Assembly: GCF_014905175.1 (NCBI RefSeq)
Contig: NC_057790.1
Location: forward strand, 27,058,469-27,122,468
Length of the DNA stretch: 64,000 nucleotides
From: Aphidius gifuensis
Lineage: Eukaryota > Arthropoda > Insecta > Hymenoptera > Braconidae
Direction: 5' to 3'
Under the pieces are notes generated by a model that made no database searches, had not been told where the DNA came from, and saw only the letters and a program-made list of their open reading frames with translations. Made by a program: the position numbers and the translations under genes. Positions 1 to 10,831 of this stretch are shown in pieces. Within the stretch, counting starts at the first letter, position 1. Every line of letters begins with the position of its first letter.

Positions 1-171
1 TATTATGAAATTTGAGTTATTTTTAAGTTATTATTGTATATAGTTATATAATACTTGAATTTTAATTGTATAACAATTATATACTACTTGTTTAAGCTTT
101 CAATCAATCTAGTATTCTTAGTTAGTTATCATGAATAGCTACATATCAATAGCTGATGAAATATCTAATTT

Positions 172-1428
172 TTAACTTTTTCGTTTATTTTTGTCACTAT
201 AAACAACTGTTAAATATCCATATTTAATGTTTGTGGTAGACATACCATCTTTACATAACGTGATTAGTGTCAATTCTTTTTTACGTTTTCTTGATATTTC
301 TTCTGCTTTTTTGATAAATTCATAAGTTACTCCTGTGTTCTTAACGCTTAAATATCGCATCTTTGGTGAATTTTCAAGAACTTTCGTGGCTGATTCATTA
401 GTAATTTTATTGCTCCATGGTAAAGAAAATTCTTGCATATTTTTAAATAATTTAATTGAAGAATCAGTGACTTTATCATTAAACCCGTAACAACGAAGAA
501 TTTTTAAATCATTCATCTTTGAAAGTGCTACTATACCAGCATCTGTTACAATTTCACAAGGTGTACGAAGTCTGCGTAATTGCCTCATGAGATTGGCAAT
601 ATTATATAAAAAATTATCGGTAACTCCACGACTTACTATATATAATTCCTCCATTCTTGCATAGAGTGATATGATAGTCATTCTATTTTGAAGGTAATGA
701 TAATCGTCGATAAAGAGTGATAATGTTTGAGACATAGATCTTGGATTCAAATAATCGCATAAACTTGGGGACCAGCTTATGCCAGCAATGTGAACTGTTT
801 CCAAGGCCGTCAGTTTAGAAACCACCTGCAAAACAAATAATTCATAAGTACCAATATGTAAAGGATAAAGAGAGTTTTTGCTTGTTGTTTTTGTCATAGG
901 TATAAAGTTGAACTTACACCAGTCATTTCTTCTGGAAATTTAGAGTTGTCTCCCATGCATCCGGGCCAATTTGACAGACTCAATTCAGTCAATGTATCAG
1001 CAACGTTTAACAATGAATTGATTAAAGTAACAGGTAATTGTGAACAGCGTTTTCTAAAACATTGAAATGTAATTTTCAATACTTTTAGTTTCGAAAGACG
1101 TGTAAATGCATTATCTAATATTGCATTGTCAATATATACAATTCTTATTCGAAGTTTTTCTAGGTTTGGACAATATTCATTGATAACTGGCACTATGTTA
1201 CAATGAGCATAGACTGACAAGTCTAATTCTCGTAAATAATGGCCACATTTATTAAGCAGTGATTTCAAAAAATTGAATTGTCCATCGATTGTTGGATAAT
1301 TTTTCTCTAAAAAATGTGGATACTCATCATATCGCCAATAAGTTAATTCAAGTTTTTTGACATTAAACCAAGCATCATCAAGGGCTCTTTTCCATTTTTT
1401 GCATACTAAAAAAAATAAATTAATTGTT

Positions 1429-1485
<57 letters not shown>

Positions 1486-1881
1486 TTATTACTAAATAAT
1501 TTTTTAAATAAAATAATTTATCATACCCAGTGCAATTTTCGACCGTTCACATGCTGGGACATACATAAATATTTCAGCCAGGCAATCATTATTAACATGC
1601 CCAATTGACATTCCATCTTTGGCGTATAAATCATTATCATTGTCATCATCATGGTGAGAGTATGTCTAAAAAAAATAATCAATATTTAATAATTTAATAA
1701 CAATAATTCAAATTTCAATATAATATAATCTACAAGCATGGGATGCAAACTGCACTTTTTTTTAACTGACCTTATTATTGTTTTTGCTGAAGGAACGTGT
1801 TGAATTTTGACTTGTAACTTTATATTTTTTCACTAAGCTTTCTTGCGACCCTGATTTACGTAATCGTTTTAGCTGACTCAT
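172..1881 (-). CDS. F-box/leucine-rich-repeat protein, 463 aa, 4 exons
   Basis: Exons on the minus strand: 1881-1771, 1665-1527, 1405-918 and 825-172. All have GT/AG borders and the total is 464 codons including the TAA. Residues about 60-100 form an F-box (NNDCLAEIFMYVPACERSKI, then VCKKWKRAL), followed by degenerate leucine-rich repeats (LRELDLS, NLEKLRIR, LKVLKITF, LTELSLS, LKILRCYG, MRYLSVKNTG). Proteins of this architecture normally dock on Skp1 in SCF ubiquitin ligases and hold substrate with the LRRs; that role is inferred here. The start is the only Met that gives an open first exon before the F-box, with a basic, Ser-rich N-terminus. I do not recognise a specific orthologue. Its start is 421 bases from that of B9D2 on the other strand, so the promoter may be shared. 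Confidence 0.85.
1429..1484. repeat. (AAT)n microsatellite
   Basis: About 18 AAT units inside intron 2 of the F-box/LRR gene. On the plus strand it makes a spurious poly-Asn reading frame. Confidence 0.95.
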
Positions 1882-2302
1882 ATTTGATCAAATTATAATT
1901 TTGTATCTACTATATATAACCAAGTTTTAGTTTAATATAATTAACACGGCCAGACCTCACAATTGTTTATTTACTCACAAGTCATAAAAATTTAAAAAGT
2001 GTCAAGTGAAGCTTCTAGCACCAGCACCAGTATTCGGTCACGTGACAATCACAATTAACACGTGTTGATGTGGGCCGGTTTTAAAAATATCGATTCCTGC
2101 AGCTGTGTGTTCACGGAACACCTGTTACCATAGAAACGTATTTGTTTTGAATTTGTGTGTTGACTTGGACGCTCGATAAATTTAGTTTGATAGTACGTTT
2201 TATTAAATCTACTTGTTTATAATTCTTTTTTGAAGCAAAAAAAACAAACAAAGTTGTAATTTATATAATTATTTATTATTATTTATATCATGAAAAATTG
2301 TA
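1882..2302. promoter_or_regulatory. Divergent promoter between F-box/LRR gene and B9D2
   Basis: These 421 bases separate the two opposed start codons. The block 2010-2180 is richer in G and C than its surroundings. It holds an X-box-like palindrome (listed separately) and E-box-like CACGTG/CACGTGT motifs near 2039 and 2059. No TATA box is evident. Confidence 0.6.
2124..2137 (+). promoter_or_regulatory. X-box (RFX-type ciliary gene site)
   Basis: The sequence GTTACCATAGAAAC fits every position of the X-box consensus RTHNYYWTRRNRAC (two half-sites six bases long separated by AT). It lies 166 bases upstream of the B9D2 ATG. RFX factors bind such sites close upstream of cilium genes, and B9D2 and other MKS-module genes are established RFX targets in animals. 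Confidence 0.7.
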
Positions 2303-2931
2303 ATGGCAGAGCTTCATGTTTTTGGTGAAATTGAATCAGCTGAAAATTTTGGTGATATTGCATTGTTTTGTAAATGGAATTTTCATGCAGGTAATAATTA
2401 TAATTAATTGTATGATCAAACAACAATAACAATAAAAATTCTAATAATAATTATTTTTATTTTATTTATTATTTAAAAAAAAAAAAATCAGGCAATGGTT
2501 GGAGAGTAATTGATGGGAATATTGAAGGTCAAACTCAAGAGTCTCGTGATACATTTACAGAAAAGCCTTACTGGAGTCATCCAATTGACATTCACTACAC
2601 CACCCAGACAATCCAAGCATCACCAAAATTATTACTTCAAGTATTTTGTCGTGATAAATATTCAAGAATTTTATTTGTTGCTTATGGAGTTTGTACTGTT
2701 CCATTGAGTCCAGGTCAACATAAAATTAAGTGTTACACCTGGAAACCAATTGGTAATTGTTTGGATCAATTACGAGATCGTTTTTTGGGAATAACACTTC
2801 AACTTAAAAGTCCAAATCTTTTAGCAAATGGTGGTGATAGATTTGAGTTATTAACACAAAGTCTTGGAACTGTTAATATTGTTTTGCATGTTATTGCTAA
2901 AAATTTTATCAAATTTGGCTGTCTTCTTTAA
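2303..2931 (+). CDS. B9d2: B9 domain-containing protein 2, 175 aa, 2 exons
   Basis: Exon 1 is 2303-2390 and exon 2 is 2492-2931 (phase-1 junction). The protein starts MAELHVFGEIESAENFGDIA and contains FCKWNFHAG, YWSHPIDIHYTT, AYGVCTVPLSPGQHK and CYTWKPIGN. These match the single C2-like B9 domain that makes up almost all of B9D2, and the 175 aa length equals that of vertebrate B9D2. B9D2 works with B9D1, MKS1 and tectonic in the MKS module of the ciliary transition zone, gating membrane-protein entry; in insects this concerns sensory neurons and sperm. The stop codon is only 16 bases before the tectonic ATG, with no room for a polyadenylation site, so the two are probably co-transcribed. The X-box upstream fits cilium-specific expression. 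Confidence 0.95.
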
Positions 2932-2947
2932 AGGCTACTTTATCAAA

Positions 2948-5056
2948 ATGAAGATAAACACATGGACAATTATTATTTGGACCATTTGGTTTATTTTTAA
3001 TGAATGTTGTTGTCAAATAACTGATGTTATTTCAACAACTCAATGTCCAACTGATGATACATGTGAAAATAAAATAAATAATGATACTCTGGTGAGTTTT
3101 GATAACTCTACAATTGATACAGCAACAACAAGTTTTTATTCAACAACAACAAGAACAACAACAACGACAACAGAAAGTGATGATGAAGGAATTGATTTGA
3201 AAGTAGACTTTGATAATATTGAAGCATCAAAAAATATTAGCATCACAACAACAACAACAATCATGCCAGTTGTAACAACAGTAGCAACAATTGTTAAAAA
3301 CACAACAAGACAATTAACATTACAAAAACAAAATAAAAATATTTGTCCTTGTGATTTGACAGTACTTGTTTGTGATATAAATTGTTGTTGTGATACTGAT
3401 TGTCATGAGTATCAACTTGAAGTTTTTTCAAAATGTTATGATATTAAACCAAAGAATTACGATTCACAATATTGTTTTAACAAAAATTTTATTAAAAAAA
3501 ATAATACTAAATTTATTCTTGATAGATTAGCTGATAATTTATTTTGTATATCAAAAGAAAATACACCACCACTTGATTCAGCAATAAATTCAATGAGAAT
3601 TAAAAATCGTGAAAAATTTAATGATGTTTTGAAGAATAATCATCAGACAAGATACAGTTGGATTGAACAAAAAAAACCAAATAAAATTAATATCAATGTA
3701 TCGAGTTTGTATATTCATGGTGATGTATTTTGGATAAAAAGAAATAAAAAAGTTAAAAAATTTGAGCTACCACTTAAAGGATTTACTGGACAATGTTCAA
3801 TGATAAAAGAAATTGAATATTTAAATAATTGGCAATCAAATTGTCTTCAAATTAATTTAAGAAATGAAAATCCATGGATTAATCCAGATTTTTACAGCAA
3901 CATTACTGTCATATCATTGCCAAAGTATTTAAACACATCAATCAATGAAAATTGTACAAAAAATATATGTATTCCAGTTGAAACAAAAATTTGTACAAAT
4001 GCATTTAAAAATTGTAATTCTAAAATTATTCCTCGTGCTTCTTGTGTCAATGAGACATGTGTAAACATTGTCAAAAAATTTGAGTACACAATTTATCACA
4101 ATGGCAGTGATGGTATTAAAAATGTCAAATTAAATATTCAATTGGGAAATTTTACAAGAGCATTTAATCAACAATATGAAATTAAATTCCAGTGGATAAA
4201 TTCATCAAGTCAGCCACTGATGAGAAGTGGAAGTTTGGGCTATCTTTTAAACAAGCCAATTATTTTTGGAACCATGTTATCCAATGCTTCCAGTACTGTG
4301 TCCAATGACATCATCAGTTTTAACACTTCAAATTACATTTTTAAAATTCCACTGGGTATGAAAGACTCCAAGTGTTCAAGTGACAACAAGTATCCACTTG
4401 TTCTTGGAGAAGATGTCAAGTCAAAATGTAAAATTATTGTTGATACTGATAATTTTACAGCCAATACTTGTATGGAAATTAATCAAAAAATTATCACAGC
4501 ATTTTTTGATGATTCATTAGTTAATATTACTGATATTGACAACTATCCAATTTACATATCTAGAAGTGGTAACACGACAAATTTAAATGCAACTGATTGG
4601 AATCAAATTTTACTTAATAGAATTCCAAAAAATATTGTTACTGCTAAAATATTGGAGACAGAGTATCAATGTTCTGGACTTTTTACTTCAATTAAAATTG
4701 ATTTGATGTATGGTCTTATGCCAAAGATGACAAATGATGATTATTATAAAATTGTTGGAGCTGGCATCACTGTGTCTGATGAAGAATCCATAACTTGGGA
4801 AAGAAAATGTTTTGATAAAAATAATAGCACTGTTGATAGGTGCATTGACACATTGAGTGTTGATATTATTACTTATGTTTCATCACGTGATATATCAACA
4901 CCAGAAATGTATTATTATGCTGGTGGACCAAACTTGGATCTCATATTGCCTTATGATTTTTTTTATCCATTTTTGAGTAGAAATAATAATTCTTCAACAA
5001 TTTATTCTTCATGTATTATTTTAATTCTAGTAGAATGTATTTTTTTTTTCTTATAA
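2948..5056 (+). CDS. tctn: Tectonic family protein, 702 aa, single exon
   Basis: A single uninterrupted reading frame. The N-terminus (MKINTWTIIIWTIWFIF) is a signal peptide. A Thr-rich linker follows (runs of TTTTT), and then the tectonic signature CPCDLTVLVCD/INCCCDTDC at about residues 133-152. The rest is Cys- and Asn-rich with many N-glycosylation sequons (for example NNTT, NGSD, NNSS). The C-terminus is hydrophobic (SSCIILILVECIFFFL) and could be a membrane anchor. Tectonics are secreted or membrane members of the MKS transition-zone complex. I chose the ATG at 2948 because it begins the signal peptide and has A at -3. The frame is also open upstream to an ATG at 2888 inside B9D2. Absence of introns and 16-base spacing from B9D2 suggest a dicistronic transcript. 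Confidence 0.92.
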   Translation: MKINTWTIIIWTIWFIFNECCCQITDVISTTQCPTDDTCENKINNDTLVSFDNSTIDTATTSFYSTTTRTTTTTTESDDEGIDLKVDFDNIEASKNISITTTTTIMPVVTTVATIVKNTTRQLTLQKQNKNICPCDLTVLVCDINCCCDTDCHEYQLEVFSKCYDIKPKNYDSQYCFNKNFIKKNNTKFILDRLADNLFCISKENTPPLDSAINSMRIKNREKFNDVLKNNHQTRYSWIEQKKPNKININVSSLYIHGDVFWIKRNKKVKKFELPLKGFTGQCSMIKEIEYLNNWQSNCLQINLRNENPWINPDFYSNITVISLPKYLNTSINENCTKNICIPVETKICTNAFKNCNSKIIPRASCVNETCVNIVKKFEYTIYHNGSDGIKNVKLNIQLGNFTRAFNQQYEIKFQWINSSSQPLMRSGSLGYLLNKPIIFGTMLSNASSTVSNDIISFNTSNYIFKIPLGMKDSKCSSDNKYPLVLGEDVKSKCKIIVDTDNFTANTCMEINQKIITAFFDDSLVNITDIDNYPIYISRSGNTTNLNATDWNQILLNRIPKNIVTAKILETEYQCSGLFTSIKIDLMYGLMPKMTNDDYYKIVGAGITVSDEESITWERKCFDKNNSTVDRCIDTLSVDIITYVSSRDISTPEMYYYAGGPNLDLILPYDFFYPFLSRNNNSSTIYSSCIILILVECIFFFL

Positions 5057-5095
5057 TTTAAAAAGTATTTTTTAAAATTTAATTAAAAATTTTTC

Positions 5096-5101
5096 AATAA
5101 A
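5096..5101 (+). promoter_or_regulatory. Polyadenylation signal AATAAA after tectonic
   Basis: AATAAA 39 bases past the tectonic stop. It is the first clear signal after either B9D2 or tectonic, consistent with one shared 3' end. The stargazin-like gene ends on the other strand at 5217, so the two 3' UTRs nearly meet or overlap. Confidence 0.6.
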
Positions 5102-5216
5102 ATATACAATTTTATTAAATAATAATTATTTTTAGAGGAAAAAAAATTTTTTTTTTCTCATTAATTTTATTAAAATTTAATACATTTATTTTATAACGGA
5201 TGAATAAATTTTTTTT

Positions 5217-7850
5217 CTAAACCGTTTGGCTTGTAATATCACGAGGAAATTGTCTTGGAAATTCATCATAATCAAGACTAGCTGGAAGTGGAAGAAAATC
5301 ATCAAAATCAATTTGGTCTTCAGTTGATTCTCTGCCAAAAAAATAACGTTTTTGATGTCGCTCACACAAAAATGAACCTCTTGATTGACGTGAACGAGTG
5401 TTACGACGTTGAGCACTACTTGTTACATCATAGCCATCCTGATGTAATCATTAAAAATATGTAAACAATTTTAAAATAAAAAAAAAATATAAAATAAAGG
5501 TAATTTAAAACTTACATCAATATTTGATTTTTCTAATATTTCTCTAGCAAGGTCTCGCTGGTGCCATGATATATATAAAAATATTGCTGATGTACCAGCA
5601 ATTTCTGTTGTGATGAATCCACTGACATACAATAAAAACGAAAATCCATAATTATAAGTAAACGGTGGACCCTAAAAATAATAATTAAAAATCATTGTTA
5701 TTCATTGACTAATTAAAAAATAAATTTAGGTATTTTAAAACTCACTTGGAATGAAGATCGTGGACGAAGTTTGCTACCAACTTCAGCTTTGAATACTGAT
5801 ATGTACATTATCATACCAACGAGCATCATCAAGCCTAGAAAATTTAAGTTTTAATTGTTGTTTATATTTATATTTATATTTTAGAATTTATTAGAGTACC
5901 ACAAATTGTAAATATCACTCCAGCAACAAAGATACACAATTGAAGTCTCGGTCTAGATACGTAAGCAATCACATAGAAAATTTCAGCAATCATCAGTAAG
6001 ACTGTTGCTATGATAAAAAATACAGCTGATTTTGTAACTGCATCTGCAACAAGTGGAAATTATTTTTTTATTTTTTTTTGTCGATAAAACTATTGAGTAG
6101 AGAAATTAATTGAAAAAAAAAAAAATAAAAAAAATAACGTACATGGAATTGCCATTGTGGAATCACTGGGGTCAGGTAGATATTCTTCGTTGGGAAAATA
6201 GTCAATCCTTGAACATTCAAATTGCATGGTTGGACCTGAACAGTAAAATTTTTTTTTTTTTTTATGGTTTTTAGATTATTATTTTGTTGATTAGATATTT
6301 CCCGTGACTTGTAGAGACAATTGAGTATTTTTCGCTACCGGTCGTAGTGGTCAAATAATTATTTCTAAATGAAATTTTCGTAAAATTATGCTTTTATTAT
6401 TTAAACAACACCTTGATCTAGTTTTCCTGAAATTTTTATAAATTTTCTTCGAGTACTTTTTTTTTTTTTTTAATTTTATATTTTTTTTAATCTGCAGGCA
6501 AAACTCAATTTTTTTCGCGATTGGTCATGTTGGTCAAATAATTATTTCTAAATGGAATTTTCATAAAATTATGGTTCTATTATTTAAACAACACCTTAAT
6601 ATAATAATCCTGAATTTTTTATGAATTTCCTTCGAGCACTTTTTTTTTTTTTCTATTTTATATTGCTCGTTACTTGTAGACAATATTCGGTACTTTTCAC
6701 AGCTGGTCATATTCGTGAAAAAAAATATTTCTAAACAAAATTTTCATGAAATTATGCTTTTATTATTTAAACAACACCTTGACCTAGTTTTCCTGAAATT
6801 TTTATAAATTTTCTTCGAGTACTTTTATTTTTTTTTTAATTTTATATTTTTACAAAATTCTGTACTTTATGCCAAAATCCATCATTGTTAAAAAAAATAT
6901 TTCTAAGCATAGTTTCCGTGAAATTATCATTTTAATATTCAAAAAACAGCTAAATCTAATTATCCTAAAAATTTTACAAATTTTCTTCGAGCCCTTTTTT
7001 TTAATTTTTAATTTCATATTTTTTGTGACCTGCAGACAAAATTCAGCTTTTTGGCTGCAAGTCATATTCGTTTAAAAAAATATTTCTCAATAGAATTTTC
7101 ACGAAATTATGCTTTTATTATTTAAACAATCCCTAAATATAATTTTTCTGAAAGTTTTATTAATTATCTTCGAGTACTTTTTTTGTTTTTTAATTTTATA
7201 TTTTGCTAAAATCCATAATTATTGTCAAAAGTAATAAAAAAAAATATTTCTTCTCAAAATATATATAAAATTCCGTTTCTAATATTAAAACAACAAACAA
7301 ATATAATTATCCAGCAAGTTACAGATATAAATTAGATCTTAAAATCTTTCAATAGCCTCGAAGAAACGTCGGAAGAAAAAAAATCTAATTTCCTTTGCTC
7401 TCGAGTTTGTAATTAATAATTTCCCCAATGATAATTTTTTTATTTCAAAGTAAATAGGTCAAAGATGCTACAATATATTAATCCAATAAAAAAATATATC
7501 CCTCTTTATAATATTTAGATAAAAATAAATTTTTTTATATAAATTTATTTTTTGTTAAACTTACTTGTTGCAACGCAAATTCTCCAAAGACCACTGTGTG
7601 TAATTTTACTATCCGGTTCAACTGATGCATTTGCTGGATTTATTTTTGATAATTTTTCATCAGTAAATAGCCACTCGTCTGTCCCAATTGCTATTGAAAC
7701 AATGACAAATGATAGTAAAGCAGTAAATCCAGATAGAAAAGCAAGTCCCTTACTGCTGTCTTGATGATTTCTTATTTCTTCTGGTCCATATGTCAATGTA
7801 TCAATTTTATTTGGCTCACAACAACACAAGCAACATGTGTAACAAGACAT
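5217..7850 (-). CDS. stg1: Stargazin-like (CACNG/TARP, claudin superfamily) protein, 329 aa, 6 exons
   Basis: Exons on the minus strand: 7850-7565, 6235-6143, 6043-5900, 5834-5746, 5671-5516 and 5438-5217. Together they make 330 codons ending in TAG. Four membrane segments fall at about residues 36-57, 132-155, 158-188 and 214-240. The first extracellular loop carries the claudin-fold signature: GLW at 87-89, Cys 92 and Cys 103, preceded by GTDEWLF and followed by IDYFP, as in calcium-channel gamma subunits/TARPs. These auxiliary subunits control trafficking and gating of AMPA-type glutamate receptors or voltage-gated calcium channels. The N-terminus has a cytosolic Cys cluster (CYTCCLCCC) that could be palmitoylated. 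The tail ends TSQTV, which lacks Ser/Thr at -2 and so is not a canonical class I PDZ ligand. The symbol follows the Drosophila stargazin-like gene. Confidence 0.88.
6300..7340. repeat. Degenerate tandem repeat, ~180-base unit, six copies
   Basis: This fills intron 1 of the stargazin-like gene. A core resembling AAATTATGCTTTTATTATTT recurs at about 6383, 6563, 6748, 6920, 7103 and 7265. Each copy is followed by a segment like TAAATTTTCTTCGAGTACTT and a poly-T run. Copies drift clearly, the last two most, so the array is old. Confidence 0.75.
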
Positions 7851-10831
7851 TTTTTTCCCAAATAAATTTATTTCATTTATTTTTTTTAATTTCTCATTGC
7901 ATTATTTAATTCAATAGCATATTAATTTTTCCTTTATATTTCAATTGAATTGGTATATCTGATTTTATATTTCATCTCTCGAGATATAGTATTTTTTTTT
8001 TTTATTATTCAAAAAGCTCATTGCTCTCGTGAGCTTATCGGGTCTTGAGCTTTGACCTTATTCTATTGATTATTTTCTTAGCTACTTGTAACTTCATCTA
8101 TAAATTTAAATCCTTGAGGTTTTATTTTTTTAAATAGTTCAAATGTCAGGGTCATTTGAAAAATAAACTTTAGTAAACAAAAAAAAAATATTTACTTGTG
8201 TTTTTTCATTTTTTGTAATTTTAGATTGGTGGAAAAATAATTTTATAAAGTATAATTTCTTGTAGGATTGTGAATTGATTTAATAAATTCAAAATGATTT
8301 TTTATTGCTGTAAAATTTATCTGTTGAAGGAATTATTTAAAAATTTATTTTTTTAAAATTATGAAATAAATATTTTATATTCAAATTAAATTATTTTTTT
8401 TTCTTATAAATTTATTTTATTTTTTTTTTAAGTTACGCGAATTTATTTCTTTTTAAAGTTTTTTTAAAAATTTAAATATACAAAAAGAAAAAATGTCTTG
8501 ATTGCAATTTTATTTAGTGGCCGGTAATTATTGTCAAAAAGTTTTTTAATTAAATTTTTTATCAGCACTAGAGTATGACAGTTCAAGTTATAAACAAAAA
8601 ATATTATTATTTTAATTTTTTAATAATGAATAATTGTTTAAATGTTATCTAGTAAATAAAATTTTATCGCCGTTCAAATTGGAGACGGAAAATTAAATTT
8701 AAACTTCAGTTTTATTTATTCGATCATCATGAATAATTCATAGTAATTTTTATATTTATTTCTCGTCATTAGATAGTAATTTAATCAATTAAAAAAAATG
8801 TAAATTAAATTATTTATATTTATTTTTTATGTCAAATACTTACACTAAAAACAAACGTGTTATTTTATTGCCTTCGAAGAATAAAAAACAACATAAAACA
8901 GCACATTGAAGTTTTAATTTTTCAGGAAAAAATAATTTATATAATGAAAAAAAATAAAACTATAAAAATCACTTTGTTGTTAGAATAAAATAAATTTGAA
9001 TTTAATAAATATTTAAATAATAATTTAATTAAAACATCAAGTAATCAAGATAACAAAAAAAAAAAAATAAAAAAAAATGTTACAATTATTTTAAACGTTA
9101 AATTAAACTGTTTATATTTTCAAATAAATTTTAAATTATTCGATTTTCAAAAAAGATAAATTGCGCGAAAATGATATGTTTTGTTGAAGGTATAATTTTT
9201 GAGTGGTTTTTTTACGAAAGCTTGAAAGTGACTAACGGTCGACGCCCGAGTTTACTATCAGCTCTCAATTGAGCTTGTGCTCAGCTTGCACTCAGCATCA
9301 TCCCTCCAGCCACCACCAACCCTTTTGCAAAAAGTAGGAAAAATTATATGCTGAAAGTGTGTATATATTGGTATAGCGCGAAAACTTGCTGAGCTTGATT
9401 GCAAGTGGTGGTGCTGGTGCAACTTGCAAGAAACATTATATCTATAGATTGTAAAGTTTCTTGCAAGTTGCATTTGTCTATGTAATTATTTTATGAAACT
9501 ATAATTTATCAAAAAATTCAAAGAAAAACAAATAAATGTAACTAATAATTAACATCTCAAAAAATATAATTCTATACAATATCGAGACTTGGAATATCAT
9601 TTTAATTTTTGATAAAAAAAAATTTAATTACATAAAATTAAAATTTAATACAATTTTTATTTTCTTTTGGGTGAAAATTAAAAGAAACTACGGGTTTTTT
9701 GTTTGTGTTGAATAAAAAATAATTATTTTAGATTCTTTGGAGGATTTTATTGTGTTTAAAAATTTCGGAGTAATTCGGAGAAAATTTAGAGCAGATATTT
9801 CTAACGGAGAAATTAATATTTTTATACGCCGAAAAAAATATAAATCTCAATTATTAAAATTTTTAATTTATTAAGCATCTAATGACTAATTGTTTTACTC
9901 CAAATAAATTTCAAACGTATTAATTTAAAAATTGATTGAAATTCAATTTTAAATTGAATTCTTTTTAAAAAATTATTTAGACCAAATTATTTAAAAAAAA
10001 AATATATCTAAATTAATTTAAAAAAAAAAAATCAAATTTAATTATATATATATCGCAGCAGTCAGCATGTATTTTAAAATTATATGAAAAAAAAATATAA
10101 AAATAAATTTATTATATGGCTATGTGAAAAATAAAATAGAAGGGAGCAGCCGAGAGAATGATCAAGCAAATGCCACAAAAAAAGTAAGAGGGAAGAGGAA
10201 AAGAGTACATATATATTTATGGAATATACAGACATACAGCTGTACTAGTATTTGACTGAGTTAAAAGTAAATGTGTCAGTGTGTTTGTTGGCACAACTTG
10301 AACAAAACTTAAAGCGGGTCTTGAAAATTAGTGTCGCAGTTGATTCAGATTCACAATACTGTAAACACCAACATTGCTAGTTAACAAATAAACATAGTCG
10401 TATACATAGTCATCCATTACAATTATTGTAAGTACCTTTTGAATTCCTTGATTTTATTTTAATTGTGTTGGAAATATTATGTGTATAAATAATTGTAATT
10501 TTGTATCGTCATCTTGGTCAAATTTCACATCAAACTTTTCATAAATTCCAGTAAAAAAAATAATAATTATATTTTAATTTTTGCATGAGTATTATTTTAA
10601 AAATTAATTAATTAGTCTTGTTTTTATTTTGGTATTTAAAATGATTTACTAGTTTAATATTGTGTTAATTCGTCATTGATGACAAGCCACCGCCTTGTGA
10701 TTTAAAAACCTCGACGAGTCATAATAATATAATTTAATGATCTTGGTGAATTATTCAAGGTTGCATAGATTAATTTATAGAAATAATCATTTGTAATTTA
10801 TTTTTTAATTTTACAAATTCATTTTCAGAAA
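7851..10831. other. Intergenic region with divergent 5' flanks and a probable non-coding first exon
   Basis: No coding gene is seen. A block richer in G and C at 9225-9480 contains reiterated CAGCTT/CTTGCAAG-type words. It may be promoter or 5' UTR of either the stargazin-like gene (-) or the Cys-rich gene (+). A GTAAGT donor at 10428, paired with the TTTTCAG acceptor ending at 10828, suggests a 5' UTR intron, with a non-coding first exon somewhere in about 10240-10427. The short ORF at 9258-9473 (-) shows no protein family and is probably chance. Confidence 0.5.

Noticed and set aside
1357..1608. Plus-strand frame with a poly-Asn run
   Set aside because: It comes from the AAT microsatellite and lies antisense to an intron and exon 2 of the F-box/LRR gene.
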